Source: an uncultured Roseburia sp.
GTDB lineage: Bacteria > Bacillota > Clostridia > Lachnospirales > Lachnospiraceae
Direction of reading: 5' to 3'
DNA length: 52,890 nucleotides
NCBI GenBank assembly: GCA_947652855.1
Contig: CANTEO010000010.1
Coordinates: 1-52,890, forward strand
Part shown: positions 1 to 7,546 of the stretch, piece after piece
Layout of the letters: every line of letters begins with the position of its first letter
Numbering within the stretch: position 1 is the first letter of the stretch
Translations under genes and position numbers: made by a program
The notes under the pieces: generated by a model
Database searches by the model: none
What the model saw: only the letters and a program-made list of their open reading frames with translations
What the model was told of the DNA's origin: nothing

Positions 1-91
1 AATATTTTATTTTCATTTTCAATATCTTTGTCATTCTGTACTTTTGTCGCAATTCCTCAATGCTTTTTACTTCTGCAAAATATTTATACAT
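1..91 (-). CDS. N-terminal fragment of an unidentified protein (runs off the left edge)
   Basis: Reading leftward from an ATG at 91 there is an open frame of 30 codons to the window edge, beginning MYKYFAEVKSIEELRQKYR. An AAAGGAG ribosome site lies about 10 bases before the ATG, so this looks like a real gene start, too short here to be a long open frame. The pattern YF..VKS.EELRQKYR resembles the opening helix of small J-domain-like proteins found in Firmicute mobile elements, but the diagnostic HPD motif would lie outside the window, so this is only a guess. It is AT-rich compared with the thiamine genes beside it. Confidence 0.5.
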   Translation of the reverse strand, partial: MYKYFAEVKSIEELRQKYRMTKILKMKIKY

Positions 92-259
92 AATGTCCGT
101 ACTCCTTTTTGAAAAGGCGCCCGACTATTGATTTCATAAATAGAACGAAGGCGCCGCTTAAACATCTATTTTGATGATTTTGCGACACCCCCGTGTTACG
201 TAAAATAGCACGTAATTTATAAGCATAAGCTCAGTTTTTGTATGGAGGGTGGAATACAA
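92..259. other. Intergenic left boundary with GGCGCC repeats
   Basis: This gap separates thiC from the left-edge gene. It holds two copies of AAGGCGCC (near 113 and 150); because GGCGCC is self-complementary they could form a hairpin in the leader of the left-edge gene. Near 186-218 there is a small dyad TTACGT/ACGTAA and the string TTTTGCGACACCCCC, which looks like the terminal bases of some insertion sequences, though no transposase is present. I see no convincing rho-independent terminator for the thi operon. Confidence 0.3.
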
Positions 260-1564
260 TTATAGAATATCAATATATTCCCCGCTTAATGCCTTATTCA
301 TGCTCCTTACGGCGCAGAATTTTCCGCACATAGAGCAGCTGTCCTCCTGCTCTGGCTTTCGGCTCTCCCGAACCTGCTTTGCAGTTTCCGGGTCTATGGC
401 GCATTCCCACTGCTTTTCCCAGTCGAATGTCCTCCTTGCGTCAGCCATCGCGTCGTCCAAATCTCTTGCGTAAGGGATTTTTTTGGCTATGTCAGCCGCG
501 TGAGCCGCGATTTTTGAGGCGATGATGCCTTGCTTTACGTCGTCAACGTTTGGCAGGGCCAAATGCTCCGCAGGAGTGACGTAGCAGAGGAACGCGGCGC
601 CTTCGGATGCGGCAACGGCCCCGCCGATCGCAGAGGTAATATGGTCGTAGCCTGGGGCGATGTCGGTCACAATGGGCCCAAGCACATAAAACGGCGCGCC
701 CATGCAGATGGTTTGCTGCAGCTTCATGTTGGCCGCAATCTGGTCAAGGGGCATATGGCCCGGGCCTTCCACCATCACCTGGACGTCTTTTTCCCAGGCG
801 CGTTTTGTAAGCTCTCCCAGGCGGACAAGCTCTTCAATCTGGCAGACGTCGCCTGCGTCGGCAAGGCAGCCGGGGCGGCAGGCGTCCCCTAAGGAGACCG
901 TCACGTCATACTTGCGGCAGATTGCAAGAATTTCATCAAAATATTCATAAAAGGGGTTTTCGTTTCCCGTCATGCTCATCCAGGCGAAAACCAGGGAGCC
1001 GCCCCGTGACACAAGATTCATTTTCCGTTTCTGCTGCTTGATCTGCTCAATTGTTTTTCGCGTAATGCCACAGTGGAGCGTGACAAAATCCACGCCGTTT
1101 TCGGCGTGCAGGCGAACCACCTCAAGAAAGTCTTTGGCTGTAAGCTTAGCCAGATCCCTTTGGTAATGAATGACGCTGTCGTAAACAGGCACAGTGCCGA
1201 TCATGGCGGGGCATTCGCTTGTCAGTTTTTTTCGGAACGGCTCTGTGTCGCCATGGGAGGAAAGATCCATAATGGCTTCTGCGCCTAAGTCTACCGCGGC
1301 CATCACCTTTTTCATTTCAAGCCCGTAGTCCTTGCAGTCTCTGGAAACGCCGAGATTGACGTTGATTTTGGTGCGCAGCATGGAGCCGACGCCGTTTGGG
1401 TCGATGCATTTATGCAGCTTATTGGCGCAGATGGCGATCTGGCCTTTGGCTAAAAGCGCACGGATTTCTTCTTCCGTGCGGAATTCTTTCGCTGCGACAG
1501 CCTTCATTTCCGGGGTGATGATGCCGCGTTTTGCGGCGTCCATTTGTGTAGCGTATTCTCTCAT
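260..1564 (-). CDS. thiC: Phosphomethylpyrimidine synthase ThiC
   Basis: ThiC is a radical-SAM enzyme that rearranges aminoimidazole ribotide into HMP-phosphate, the pyrimidine half of thiamine. The 434-residue protein is the shorter form common in Firmicutes and lacks the N-terminal extension of the roughly 600-residue proteobacterial enzyme. Visible family features are MDLSSHGD, the MVEGPGHMPLDQI block, the GPIVTDIAPGYDHI block and the C-terminal CSMCGKFC (CxxCxxxxC) that binds the [4Fe-4S] cluster. An AAGGAAAGG site precedes the ATG at 1564. It is the last gene of the thiS-to-thiC operon, separated from thiD by about 150 bases containing a 51-bp tandem repeat, so its expression may be tuned separately. 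Confidence 0.96.
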   Translation of the reverse strand: MREYATQMDAAKRGIITPEMKAVAAKEFRTEEEIRALLAKGQIAICANKLHKCIDPNGVGSMLRTKINVNLGVSRDCKDYGLEMKKVMAAVDLGAEAIMDLSSHGDTEPFRKKLTSECPAMIGTVPVYDSVIHYQRDLAKLTAKDFLEVVRLHAENGVDFVTLHCGITRKTIEQIKQQKRKMNLVSRGGSLVFAWMSMTGNENPFYEYFDEILAICRKYDVTVSLGDACRPGCLADAGDVCQIEELVRLGELTKRAWEKDVQVMVEGPGHMPLDQIAANMKLQQTICMGAPFYVLGPIVTDIAPGYDHITSAIGGAVAASEGAAFLCYVTPAEHLALPNVDDVKQGIIASKIAAHAADIAKKIPYARDLDDAMADARRTFDWEKQWECAIDPETAKQVRESRKPEQEDSCSMCGKFCAVRSMNKALSGEYIDIL

Positions 1565-1574
1565 ATAGTAATCC

Positions 1575-1694
1575 TTTCCTTATTTTTGCGCATAACAATG
1601 CGCATAGAGGGATGCCCGCAGGGTGTTTCCTTATTCCTGCGCAGAGCAATGCGCATAGAGGGATGCCCGCAGGGCGTTTCCTTATTTTTGCGCA
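1575..1694. repeat. 51-bp tandem repeat, about 2.4 copies, between thiD and thiC
   Basis: Copies begin at 1575, 1626 and 1677 (the last partial), each opening with TTTCCTTATT. Each full copy contains an inverted repeat around TGCGCA (in copy 1 TGCGCAT, 4-base loop, ATGCGCA) and a second one, GCCC-GCA-GGGC. On the operon strand the leader of thiC therefore carries a series of small hairpins. The period is a multiple of three and the minus strand stays open through the repeat, but nothing suggests that it is translated. Confidence 0.85.
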
Positions 1695-1714
1695 ATTTTT
1701 GCGCAAGGTAGTTG

Positions 1715-2503
1715 TTATGGTTTTGTAATGCGAAACGCATGGTTCATAGGCCCGCTGCCATGCCCCAGGTCAAGCATTGCGCTAAGCGCGCCGGACAGGT
1801 AGCCTTTTGCCCGTTCGATGGATGCGGCAAGGGGAAGTCCGTTGGCAAGGTTTGCCGCTATGGCGGCGGAAAACGTGCATCCGGTGCCATGCGTATTGGG
1901 GTTGTTGATCCGTTTTCCCTGAAACCAGAGGAAATTTCCGTTTGCATAGAGCAGGTCGTCCGCGTCGTCTGCGCCATGTCCTCCCTTGAGCAGCACGGCG
2001 CAGCCATATGCGTCGCTAAGCTGCCTGGCGGCGGCGATCCTGTCGTTTTTGCCTTGGATCGGCAGGCCGGACAGCGCTTCTGCTTCAGGGATATTTGGCG
2101 TAATGACGCTTGCAAGGGGAAAAAGCTCGTTTTTTAACGTTTCTACGGCGTCCTGTTTTAAGAGCGCATGGCCGCTGGTGGATAGCATAACCGGGTCAAC
2201 GACAATCTGCGTTGCCCTGTGCCTCCTTAAGCATTCGGAGATGGCCCGAATGAGCCTTGCAGAAGCCGTCATTCCGATTTTTACTGCGTCGGGAAAGATA
2301 TCTTCATATACAGCGTCTATTTGCTGCCTTAAAAATTCCGGGGAGGATTCCAAAATGGCCCTTACGCCGACAGTGTTCTGCGCGGTCAGCGCCGTGACTG
2401 CGCTCATAGCGTACACGCCGTGCATCGTCATGGTCTTAATGTCTGCCTGAATGCCCGCGCCTCCGCTGGAGTCGGATCCGGCGATTGTCAATGCGGCTTT
2501 CAT
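1715..2503 (-). CDS. thiD: Hydroxymethylpyrimidine/phosphomethylpyrimidine kinase ThiD
   Basis: ThiD phosphorylates HMP and HMP-phosphate to HMP-pyrophosphate, the pyrimidine donor for ThiE. The 262-residue length is normal for this ribokinase-fold family. The N-terminus is typical (LTIAGSDSSGGAGIQAD), the middle carries VVDPVM and ITPNIPEAE, and the C-terminal third has the anion-hole/catalytic motif NPNTHGTGCTFSAAIAA. A GAGGTG ribosome site stands 5 bases before the ATG. Its start overlaps the thiE stop by 4 bases (ATGA), indicating translational coupling. No ThiE fusion is present, because thiE is a separate gene immediately upstream in the operon. Confidence 0.96.
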   Translation of the reverse strand: MKAALTIAGSDSSGGAGIQADIKTMTMHGVYAMSAVTALTAQNTVGVRAILESSPEFLRQQIDAVYEDIFPDAVKIGMTASARLIRAISECLRRHRATQIVVDPVMLSTSGHALLKQDAVETLKNELFPLASVITPNIPEAEALSGLPIQGKNDRIAAARQLSDAYGCAVLLKGGHGADDADDLLYANGNFLWFQGKRINNPNTHGTGCTFSAAIAANLANGLPLAASIERAKGYLSGALSAMLDLGHGSGPMNHAFRITKP

Positions 2504-3186
2504 AGGCTCACCTCTTTTTGGGGCTGCGCCGCGCCGTTTGCGTCGCCATGCCCTGCGACAGCCTCTGCCAGGCGCCTTAGCTCACGGGCGGATGCTTGAA
2601 TATCGTCGGCCAAGAAAATTGCCGAGACGACGGCAATGCCTTCAATGCCGCAGCCTTTCAGTTCCAGGGCGTTTTCCTGGCTGATGCCGCCGATTGCGAC
2701 GACGGGGATAGAGACGGACGCGCAGATTTCCCGCAGCTGGCCTGGCGTGATGCGGATGGCGTCTTTTTTTGTGGGGGAAGGGAACAGGGCGCCCACGCCA
2801 AGGTAGTCCGCCCCGTCGGATTCGGCAGCCTGCGCCTGTTTTACTGTTTTTGCAGTCGCGCCGATAAGAAATCCCTTCCCGGCTCTTTTGCGGATGTCTG
2901 CGACGGATGCGTCATGGATGCCGACGTGCACGCCGTCTGCCCCGCTCTTTATGGCGGCTTCTGCATTGTCGTTGATGATAAGCGGCACATGGCGCCGGCG
3001 GCAAAGCTCCTTTACCCGCAGGGCTTTTTGGATCAGCGCATCTTCGGAAAGGCCTTTTTCGCGGAGCTGGAGCATGGTCGCTCCGCCTGTCAGCGCCGCC
3101 TCGATGTTTTTATAAAAGGATTCTTCTGTTGCGGGCCGGGGATCCGTCACCGCGTACAGCCGCAAAAATTTTTTTTCAAAGATCAT
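2500..3186 (-). CDS. thiE: Thiamine phosphate synthase ThiE
   Basis: ThiE joins HMP-pyrophosphate and the thiazole phosphate to give thiamine phosphate. The 228-residue TIM-barrel protein shows the family markers MLQLREKG near residue 40, IINDNAEAA and GADGVHVG in the middle, and LGVGALFPSPTKKDA near residue 135. The phosphate-binding end is VVAIGGI followed by GIAVVSAIF. An AAGGAG site lies 7 bases upstream of the ATG. It overlaps tenI by 11 bases and thiD by 4. Unlike the paralogous tenI next door it keeps the pyrophosphate-binding QLREK and the substrate loop, so this is the synthase. Confidence 0.95.
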   Translation of the reverse strand: MIFEKKFLRLYAVTDPRPATEESFYKNIEAALTGGATMLQLREKGLSEDALIQKALRVKELCRRRHVPLIINDNAEAAIKSGADGVHVGIHDASVADIRKRAGKGFLIGATAKTVKQAQAAESDGADYLGVGALFPSPTKKDAIRITPGQLREICASVSIPVVAIGGISQENALELKGCGIEGIAVVSAIFLADDIQASARELRRLAEAVAGHGDANGAAQPQKEVSL

Positions 3187-3790
3187 GGAATTTCTCCTTA
3201 AATTCAGATAAGTATCTGTTTACGTCTTCGCATTGCATGGCCCCTCCCATCACGCAGGCGCCGGCGGCTTTGGCTTGCTTTATGGCGGCCATATGCTTGG
3301 CGCGGACGCCTCCGATGGCATAGACGGGAAGGGAGACGCTTTCGCAGACGCGCTTTAGGAACGCAAGGCCCCGTCCGGGCAGCCCTTTTTTACAGTCAGT
3401 CTCAAAAATATGGCCTGCTGTGATGTAGGTGCAGCCAAGCGCCTCTGCCTCGCGCGCGTCTTCTACGGAATGGCAGGACGCGCCAAGCGTAGGGAAACGG
3501 GATTTTTCGGCGTCGGGGAGCCTGCGCAGGATGGGGAGCGGAAGGTGCAGGCGCCTGCAGCCCTGCCTGGCCGCGACGTCCGCAAATGAATGCAGGATGC
3601 ATGGCACGCCATATGCCTGGCAGATGGCAAGCGCCTCTTTTGCCAGATTTTCATAGGCGGCCTCGCTTACGTCTTTTTCCCGAAGCAGGATGCCGCCTGG
3701 CCGCGCGGCTGCGATTTGCTCCATTCGGGCAAAAAAATCCTCCCTGCACAGCGTCCGGTTGGTGACGCAGATCAACTCAGACATAGACAT
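3176..3790 (-). CDS. tenI: Thiazole tautomerase TenI
   Basis: This 204-residue protein is a ThiE-fold paralogue. It contains GHIFETDCKKGLPGRG, very close to the signature of Bacillus TenI, which aromatises the thiazole tautomer made by ThiG; the His in that motif is the known catalytic residue. It lacks the QLREK pyrophosphate site of ThiE and has ILLREKDVSE in the equivalent place. The phosphate-binding VYAIGGVRAKHM and a late GACVMGG loop are present. The start is embedded in the thiH stop region (14-base overlap) with no strong ribosome site, so it probably relies on coupling. A second ATG at 3784 is an alternative start. Confidence 0.88.
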   Translation of the reverse strand: MSMSELICVTNRTLCREDFFARMEQIAAARPGGILLREKDVSEAAYENLAKEALAICQAYGVPCILHSFADVAARQGCRRLHLPLPILRRLPDAEKSRFPTLGASCHSVEDAREAEALGCTYITAGHIFETDCKKGLPGRGLAFLKRVCESVSLPVYAIGGVRAKHMAAIKQAKAAGACVMGGAMQCEDVNRYLSEFKEKFHDL

Positions 3791-5030
3791 AATCGTTTAA
3801 GACGGGCTGCAAGCCTTCCTTGGCAATGTCCCGATACATTTTCCCAAGGCTGCGGCTGTCGTCAATCTCAAACTGCTCGCCGCCTGTCGTGCCTTCGGCC
3901 GCCGTCCCGCTGTATTTGCCCTCATGGTCCCCGATGCCCGTGGAAACGCCCGCAGATACTTTCGTCGCCGCGATTTTTACAATCCCGTTGCGGAACCGCC
4001 CGCTTTCACGGGAGGACACCGTAATGCCGACAAAGGGCAGGAAAATGCGGTAGGCGCAAAGAATCTGGCAAAGCTTAGCTTCGTTCACGTCCAGGGGGCG
4101 GATGCTCCGATTGTTTAAGATGGGGCGCAGCCTAGGGCAGGAAAGAGACAGCTCTGCGTGAGGGTATTTGCGCTGTAAAAAGTAGGCGTGCAGCGCGCTT
4201 GCCAGGGCGTCCTTGCGGAAATCAGACAGGCCCAGAAGGGCGGAGCAGGCCACCCCGCGCATGCCGCCCCGCAGGGCGCGTTCCTGCGCGTCAAAGCGGT
4301 AGGGCCAGACGCGCTTATGCCCAAGCAGGTGCAAGGCTTCATAGCGGTCCGTGTCGTATGTCTCCATGAAAACCGTCACATAGTCCGCGCCGCATTCGTG
4401 GAGGTATCGGTATTCGTCCGTATTGACGGGGTAAATTTCAAGGCCCACCATGCGGAAATGGCGCCGGGCCAGCCTGCACGCCTCTCCTATGTACGCTACG
4501 TCGCTTTGGCTGCGGCTTTCCCCGGTGAGGAGTAAGATTTCCTCCATGCCGCTGCCTGCGATGACTTTCATTTCCCGCTCGATCTGCTCCATGGAAAGCT
4601 TTTTGCGCGGGATGTCGTTATAGCAGTTAAAGCCGCAGTATACGCAGTAGTTCTCACAGTAGTTGGCAAGGTACAGCGGCGTGAACAGATACACCGTGTT
4701 CCCAAACTGCCTGCCGGTCTCGCGGCTTGCCCTCTGAGCCATCTCTTCTAGAAACGGCTCGGCGGCGGGGGAGAGCAGGGCCTTTACGTCCTCTATGGAG
4801 CAGACGTCATGCCCAAGCGCGGCAATCACGTCGTCTGCCGTGTAGCGTGCATAATCATAAGAACGCATTTGCGTCATGACGCTTGCGCAGATGTCCGATT
4901 CGATCTGCTCCATTCCGGGCAGATATTCCATGTGGCTTTTGCGTGAGGAAGGGTCGTTTTCCAGCCGATGCTTTTTTTCGAGGGCCTCTTTGGATAAGTG
5001 CGCCCCGTCCACAAAAAAATTTCGTTCCAT
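3777..5030 (-). CDS. thiH: 2-iminoacetate synthase ThiH (tyrosine lyase)
   Basis: ThiH is a radical-SAM enzyme that cleaves tyrosine to dehydroglycine (2-iminoacetate) and p-cresol, supplying the C-N unit of the thiazole ring to ThiG. The radical-SAM cluster motif CENYCVYC (CxxxCxxC) lies near residue 110 after the barrel entry TPLYLANY. LLTGESRSQSDVAYI and VGLEIYPVNTDEY are characteristic of the family. Length (417) fits the C-terminal BATS-containing form. AGGAGG lies 5 bases before the ATG. Having ThiH rather than the O2-dependent glycine oxidase ThiO points to an anaerobic lifestyle. It follows thiG with a 9-base gap. Confidence 0.95.
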   Translation of the reverse strand: MERNFFVDGAHLSKEALEKKHRLENDPSSRKSHMEYLPGMEQIESDICASVMTQMRSYDYARYTADDVIAALGHDVCSIEDVKALLSPAAEPFLEEMAQRASRETGRQFGNTVYLFTPLYLANYCENYCVYCGFNCYNDIPRKKLSMEQIEREMKVIAGSGMEEILLLTGESRSQSDVAYIGEACRLARRHFRMVGLEIYPVNTDEYRYLHECGADYVTVFMETYDTDRYEALHLLGHKRVWPYRFDAQERALRGGMRGVACSALLGLSDFRKDALASALHAYFLQRKYPHAELSLSCPRLRPILNNRSIRPLDVNEAKLCQILCAYRIFLPFVGITVSSRESGRFRNGIVKIAATKVSAGVSTGIGDHEGKYSGTAAEGTTGGEQFEIDDSRSLGKMYRDIAKEGLQPVLNDYVYV

Positions 5031-5039
5031 AACGGCCTC

Positions 5040-5810
5040 CTAATCGTGCAGAAATCCGGTCAGCGGGTCGGACGCGCTTGCCCCGCGGGGCAATACCCTG
5101 CCAAGCTTGGCAAGGTAGGCGTCCCTTCCCGCTTCGATTGCTTTTTTGAATGCGCCGGCCATTTTTGGAAGGTCCCCTGCGGTGGCGATTGCCGTGTTCG
5201 CCATGATGGCGGCCGCGCCCATTTCCATTGCCTCGCATGCCTGCGAGGGCTTGCCGATGCCCGCGTCCACAATGATGGGAAGGTCAATCTCATCAATCAG
5301 GATTTGGATGAAGTCTTTCGTCGCAAGGCCCCGGTTTGAGCCAATCGGGGAGGCGAGCGGCATAATGGAGGCGGCCCCGGCGGCGGCAAGGCCGCGGGCG
5401 GCGGTAAGGTCAGGGTACATATAGGGCATGACCACAAACCCTTCGTCTGCGAGGATTTCCGTCGCGCGGATGGTTTCTTGGTTGTCGGGGAGCAGGTATT
5501 TGGAGTCGCGCATAATCTCAACCTTGATAAAATCCCCGCAGCCAAGCTCCCTTGCGAGCCTTGCGATGCGCACCGCCTCGTCGGCCGTCCTTGCGCCGCT
5601 TGTGTTGGGGAGCAGCGTGACGCCTTTCGGCACATAATCTAAGATGTTTTCCTGCTCCTTTGTGTTCGCGCGGCGGACGGCAAGGGTGATAAGCTCGGCT
5701 CCCGCGTCTTTAATGGCGGCTTCAATCAGGCTTAAGGAGTATTTGCCAGAGCCTAAGATGAAGCGGGACGTAAATGTATGTCCTCCAATGCTCAGTCGGT
5801 CTTCGTTCAT
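5040..5810 (-). CDS. thiG: Thiazole synthase ThiG
   Basis: ThiG condenses deoxyxylulose 5-phosphate, dehydroglycine and ThiS-thiocarboxylate into the thiazole phosphate. I place the start at 5810 (MNEDRLSIGGHTF): AAAGGAAAGG lies about 8 bases upstream, and a longer open frame to 6038 would only run into thiF. This gives 256 residues, the usual ThiG size. Lys96 in FIKVEIMRD, followed by YLLPD, is the Schiff-base lysine. VVMPYMYPDLTAARGL, SNRGLATKDFI and PIIVDAGIG complete the phosphate-binding barrel. It sits between thiF and thiH, the standard thiazole-synthesis order. Confidence 0.95.
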   Translation of the reverse strand: MNEDRLSIGGHTFTSRFILGSGKYSLSLIEAAIKDAGAELITLAVRRANTKEQENILDYVPKGVTLLPNTSGARTADEAVRIARLARELGCGDFIKVEIMRDSKYLLPDNQETIRATEILADEGFVVMPYMYPDLTAARGLAAAGAASIMPLASPIGSNRGLATKDFIQILIDEIDLPIIVDAGIGKPSQACEAMEMGAAAIMANTAIATAGDLPKMAGAFKKAIEAGRDAYLAKLGRVLPRGASASDPLTGFLHD

Positions 5811-5838
5811 GGATAAGTCCTTTCCTTTCGTTTTTATT

Positions 5839-6474
5839 TTATGGCTCCCATTCTTCTGCCAGGATGCGCAGGGCCATATGCGCCTGGTGCGCGGCGCAGA
5901 GCATGACGCGGCTGGAAAACAGGCTAAGGCCGCATTCCGTGCCGTTTGCCCCGTCGCCGCAAAGGTATAGCCGTTTTGTGACACGTTTCGTTTGAATGCT
6001 GTTTGCGCTGGATAGGCCGGCCATGCCGGACGCGGCAATAAGGTATTTTTCCGGCATTTTTACTAAGACGGCGTTTATGAGGGCCGCTTTGCATTCCGCG
6101 TCGTCGAACGCCTCGCAGATGATGTCCGCGTCCCGTAAAAGCGCGTCCGCATTCGTTTCGTCGATGCGGGCCATGCGCGCCTCAAGCGCAAGATAAGGCG
6201 CGATTTCCCGTAAGTTCTCTTTCAGGGCGTCGGCCTTGTATCTGCCGATTTGGCCTGCCTTGTATTGCTGCCGGTTTAAGTTTGCGACGTCCACCCGGTC
6301 AAAGTCAATCAGGATTAATTTGCCGATGCCCGCCCGGGCAAGGCAGACGGCAATGTTTGAGCCAAGCCCGCCAAGCCCGCAGACGGCGACGGACGCCGAT
6401 GAAAACCGTTTCTGCAGCTCTTTGCCGTGCCGTTCGCTTAACGCCTGCTCCATTTGCGCTTTCGTCGGCGTCAT
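5839..6474 (-). CDS. thiF: ThiS adenylyltransferase ThiF
   Basis: ThiF activates the C-terminus of ThiS by adenylation so that sulfur can be transferred to it. The 211-residue protein is the short Firmicute form. It has the E1-like nucleotide-binding motif VCGLGGLGSNIA near residue 31, LILIDFDRVDVANLNRQQY near residue 53 and ICEAFDDAECKA near residue 118. The N-terminal sequence RHGKELQKRF is typical of ThiF/MoeB relatives. No rhodanese domain is fused. The ATG follows the thiS stop directly, and its AGGAGG lies inside the last codons of thiS, so the two genes are tightly coupled. Confidence 0.9.
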   Translation of the reverse strand: MTPTKAQMEQALSERHGKELQKRFSSASVAVCGLGGLGSNIAVCLARAGIGKLILIDFDRVDVANLNRQQYKAGQIGRYKADALKENLREIAPYLALEARMARIDETNADALLRDADIICEAFDDAECKAALINAVLVKMPEKYLIAASGMAGLSSANSIQTKRVTKRLYLCGDGANGTECGLSLFSSRVMLCAAHQAHMALRILAEEWEP

Positions 6475-6475
6475 G

Positions 6476-6670
6476 TCAGCCGCCTCCTACAAAGCGCACG
6501 ATTTCGATGCGGTCGCCTTCCGCCAGCACAGTGTCCTGGTACTGCGCTTTGGGCAAAATGTCCCCATTGCGCTCAATGGCGATCCGTCTTGGGTCGTAGC
6601 CGTTTTCTTTTAAGTAGTCCCCCAGGGCAGTCCCGGCGGCCTCTAAGGGATTTCCGTTAATGCATACCAT
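6476..6670 (-). CDS. thiS: Sulfur carrier protein ThiS
   Basis: ThiS is a ubiquitin-fold protein that carries sulfur as a C-terminal thiocarboxylate to ThiG. I place the start at 6670 (MVCINGNPLEA), since AAGGAGG lies 5 bases before it. This gives 64 residues, the usual ThiS length; starting farther upstream would read into the riboswitch terminator. The protein ends RFVGGG, so the terminal Gly-Gly needed for adenylation is present, with one extra preceding glycine. It is the first gene of the thi operon, directly below the TPP riboswitch. Confidence 0.94.
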   Translation of the reverse strand: MVCINGNPLEAAGTALGDYLKENGYDPRRIAIERNGDILPKAQYQDTVLAEGDRIEIVRFVGGG

Positions 6671-6733
6671 GCCGTCCTCCTTTCTTGATGGGAATGCGCC
6701 GTTAATTGGGCAAGGGCGGCGCGTTTTTGCATC

Positions 6734-6768
6734 AAAAAACGGGAAGCCGCCGATTTGGCAGTTTCCCG
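6734..6768 (-). terminator. Riboswitch-controlled intrinsic terminator before thiS
   Basis: On the minus strand a GC-rich hairpin (CGGGAA...TTCCCG outer stem with CTGCC/GGCGG inside) is followed immediately by six T residues. It lies between the TPP aptamer and thiS, where an expression-platform terminator is expected, so TPP binding probably favours termination. Confidence 0.85.
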
Positions 6769-6785
6769 AGAAAATACGCGTTCCT

Positions 6786-6873
6786 TGCAGCATCCCTACG
6801 TTGGCATTATCCAAATCAGGTTATCGGTCGAAGGTCTCACCTTCCTCTCAGCCTGTCGCACAAGCTCCCGCTT
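6786..6873 (-). promoter_or_regulatory. TPP riboswitch (THI element)
   Basis: The minus strand contains the conserved thi-box bases: CAGGCTGAGAGG followed by ACCTGATTTGGATAATGCC and then AACGTAGGGA. These are the J2/3 CTGAGA bulge and the P4-P5 GTAGGGA core that bind thiamine pyrophosphate. It sits between a consensus promoter and thiS, with a terminator at 6734-6768, so the whole thi operon is predicted to be switched off by TPP through transcription termination. Confidence 0.97.
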
Positions 6874-6890
6874 ATTTGATTGTGTTTTTT

Positions 6891-6919
6891 ACTATACACT
6901 GCGTTGATTTAAAATGCAA
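6891..6919 (-). promoter_or_regulatory. Promoter of the thi operon
   Basis: On the minus strand TTGCAT (-35, 6914-6919) and TATAGT (-10, 6891-6896) are separated by exactly 17 bases. The predicted start lies just upstream of the TPP aptamer. Confidence 0.75.
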
Positions 6920-6926
6920 GTGAAAC

Positions 6927-6954
6927 TTGACTTTTGGATGATATGTGCTAGAAT
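6927..6954 (+). promoter_or_regulatory. Promoter of ilvN-ilvC
   Basis: TTGACT (6927-6932) and TAGAAT (6949-6954) are 16 bases apart, with ilvN starting 50 bases downstream. It diverges from the thi promoter, the two -35 boxes lying only a few bases apart. The short leader leaves no room for a T-box or leader-peptide attenuator. Confidence 0.65.
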
Positions 6955-7003
6955 GATTTGAGACAAACGCTGGCGTAATTATGCAGGGGAAGGAAGGGTT
7001 TCA

Positions 7004-7504
7004 ATGAGAAGACAGGTATTGTCATTGCTGGTGGAGAATACCGCGGGCGTCACCAGCCACATATCCGGCCTGTTCAGCAGGAGGGGGTACAACATCGACA
7101 GTTTTTCTTCCGGCGTGACCGCCGATCCCAAGTATACCAGGATTACGATTGTGGCGACCGGGGACGAGCAGATCTTAGAGCAGATTGAAAAGCAGCTTTC
7201 TAAGCTGGAGGATGTTTTGGACATCAAGAAGCTTGAGCATGGCACGTCTGTGACCAGGGAGCTGGTTTTAATTAAAATCCGCGCGAAGGATACGGACCGT
7301 CAGGCGATTTTGAACGTCACGGAGATTTTTCATGGGAAGGTCGTGGACGTCACGCACGATTCCATGGTGATTGAGCTGACCGGGCAGCAGGAGAAGCTGG
7401 AGGCGTTTATGGATCTTTTGGCGGGCTATGAGATATTGGAATTGGCGAGGACAGGGCTTACAGGATTGACGCGCGGCTCTGCGGACGTCAAATATTTGGA
7501 CTAA
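7004..7504 (+). CDS. ilvN: Acetolactate synthase small (regulatory) subunit
   Basis: This is the regulatory subunit that confers valine feedback inhibition on acetolactate synthase, the first common enzyme of valine/leucine/isoleucine synthesis. The 166 residues comprise an N-terminal ACT domain (LSLLVENTAGVTSHISGLFSRRGYNIDS, with the valine-site region around residues 10-35) and a C-terminal ALS_ss domain (ELVLIKIRAKD...FHGKVVDV...GLTGLTRG). GGGAAGGAAGGG precedes the ATG. The catalytic subunit gene (ilvB) is not adjacent and is not in the window. It is followed 42 bases later by ilvC. Confidence 0.93.
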   Translation: MRRQVLSLLVENTAGVTSHISGLFSRRGYNIDSFSSGVTADPKYTRITIVATGDEQILEQIEKQLSKLEDVLDIKKLEHGTSVTRELVLIKIRAKDTDRQAILNVTEIFHGKVVDVTHDSMVIELTGQQEKLEAFMDLLAGYEILELARTGLTGLTRGSADVKYLD

Positions 7505-7546
7505 GAGAACGTTAATTTTTAAATACAAGATAGGAGGATGTATCAA

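Noticed and set aside
1419..1706. Small minus-strand reading frame through the 51-bp repeats
   Set aside because: It is a repeat-derived frame that continues into thiC out of frame, with no ribosome site or recognisable protein; the repeat period of 51 keeps it open by chance.
2596..3201. Long plus-strand reading frames across the thi operon
   Set aside because: They are antisense shadows of conserved thi genes in GC-rich sequence, without ribosome sites or recognisable products.
5811..6038. Extended N-terminus of ThiG reaching upstream to 6038
   Set aside because: It overlaps thiF in another frame, has no ThiG homology, and a good ribosome site precedes the ATG at 5810.
6671..6814. Longer ThiS start inside the riboswitch terminator region
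   Set aside because: It would translate the terminator hairpin; the 6670 start has AAGGAGG at the right distance and gives the normal ThiS length.
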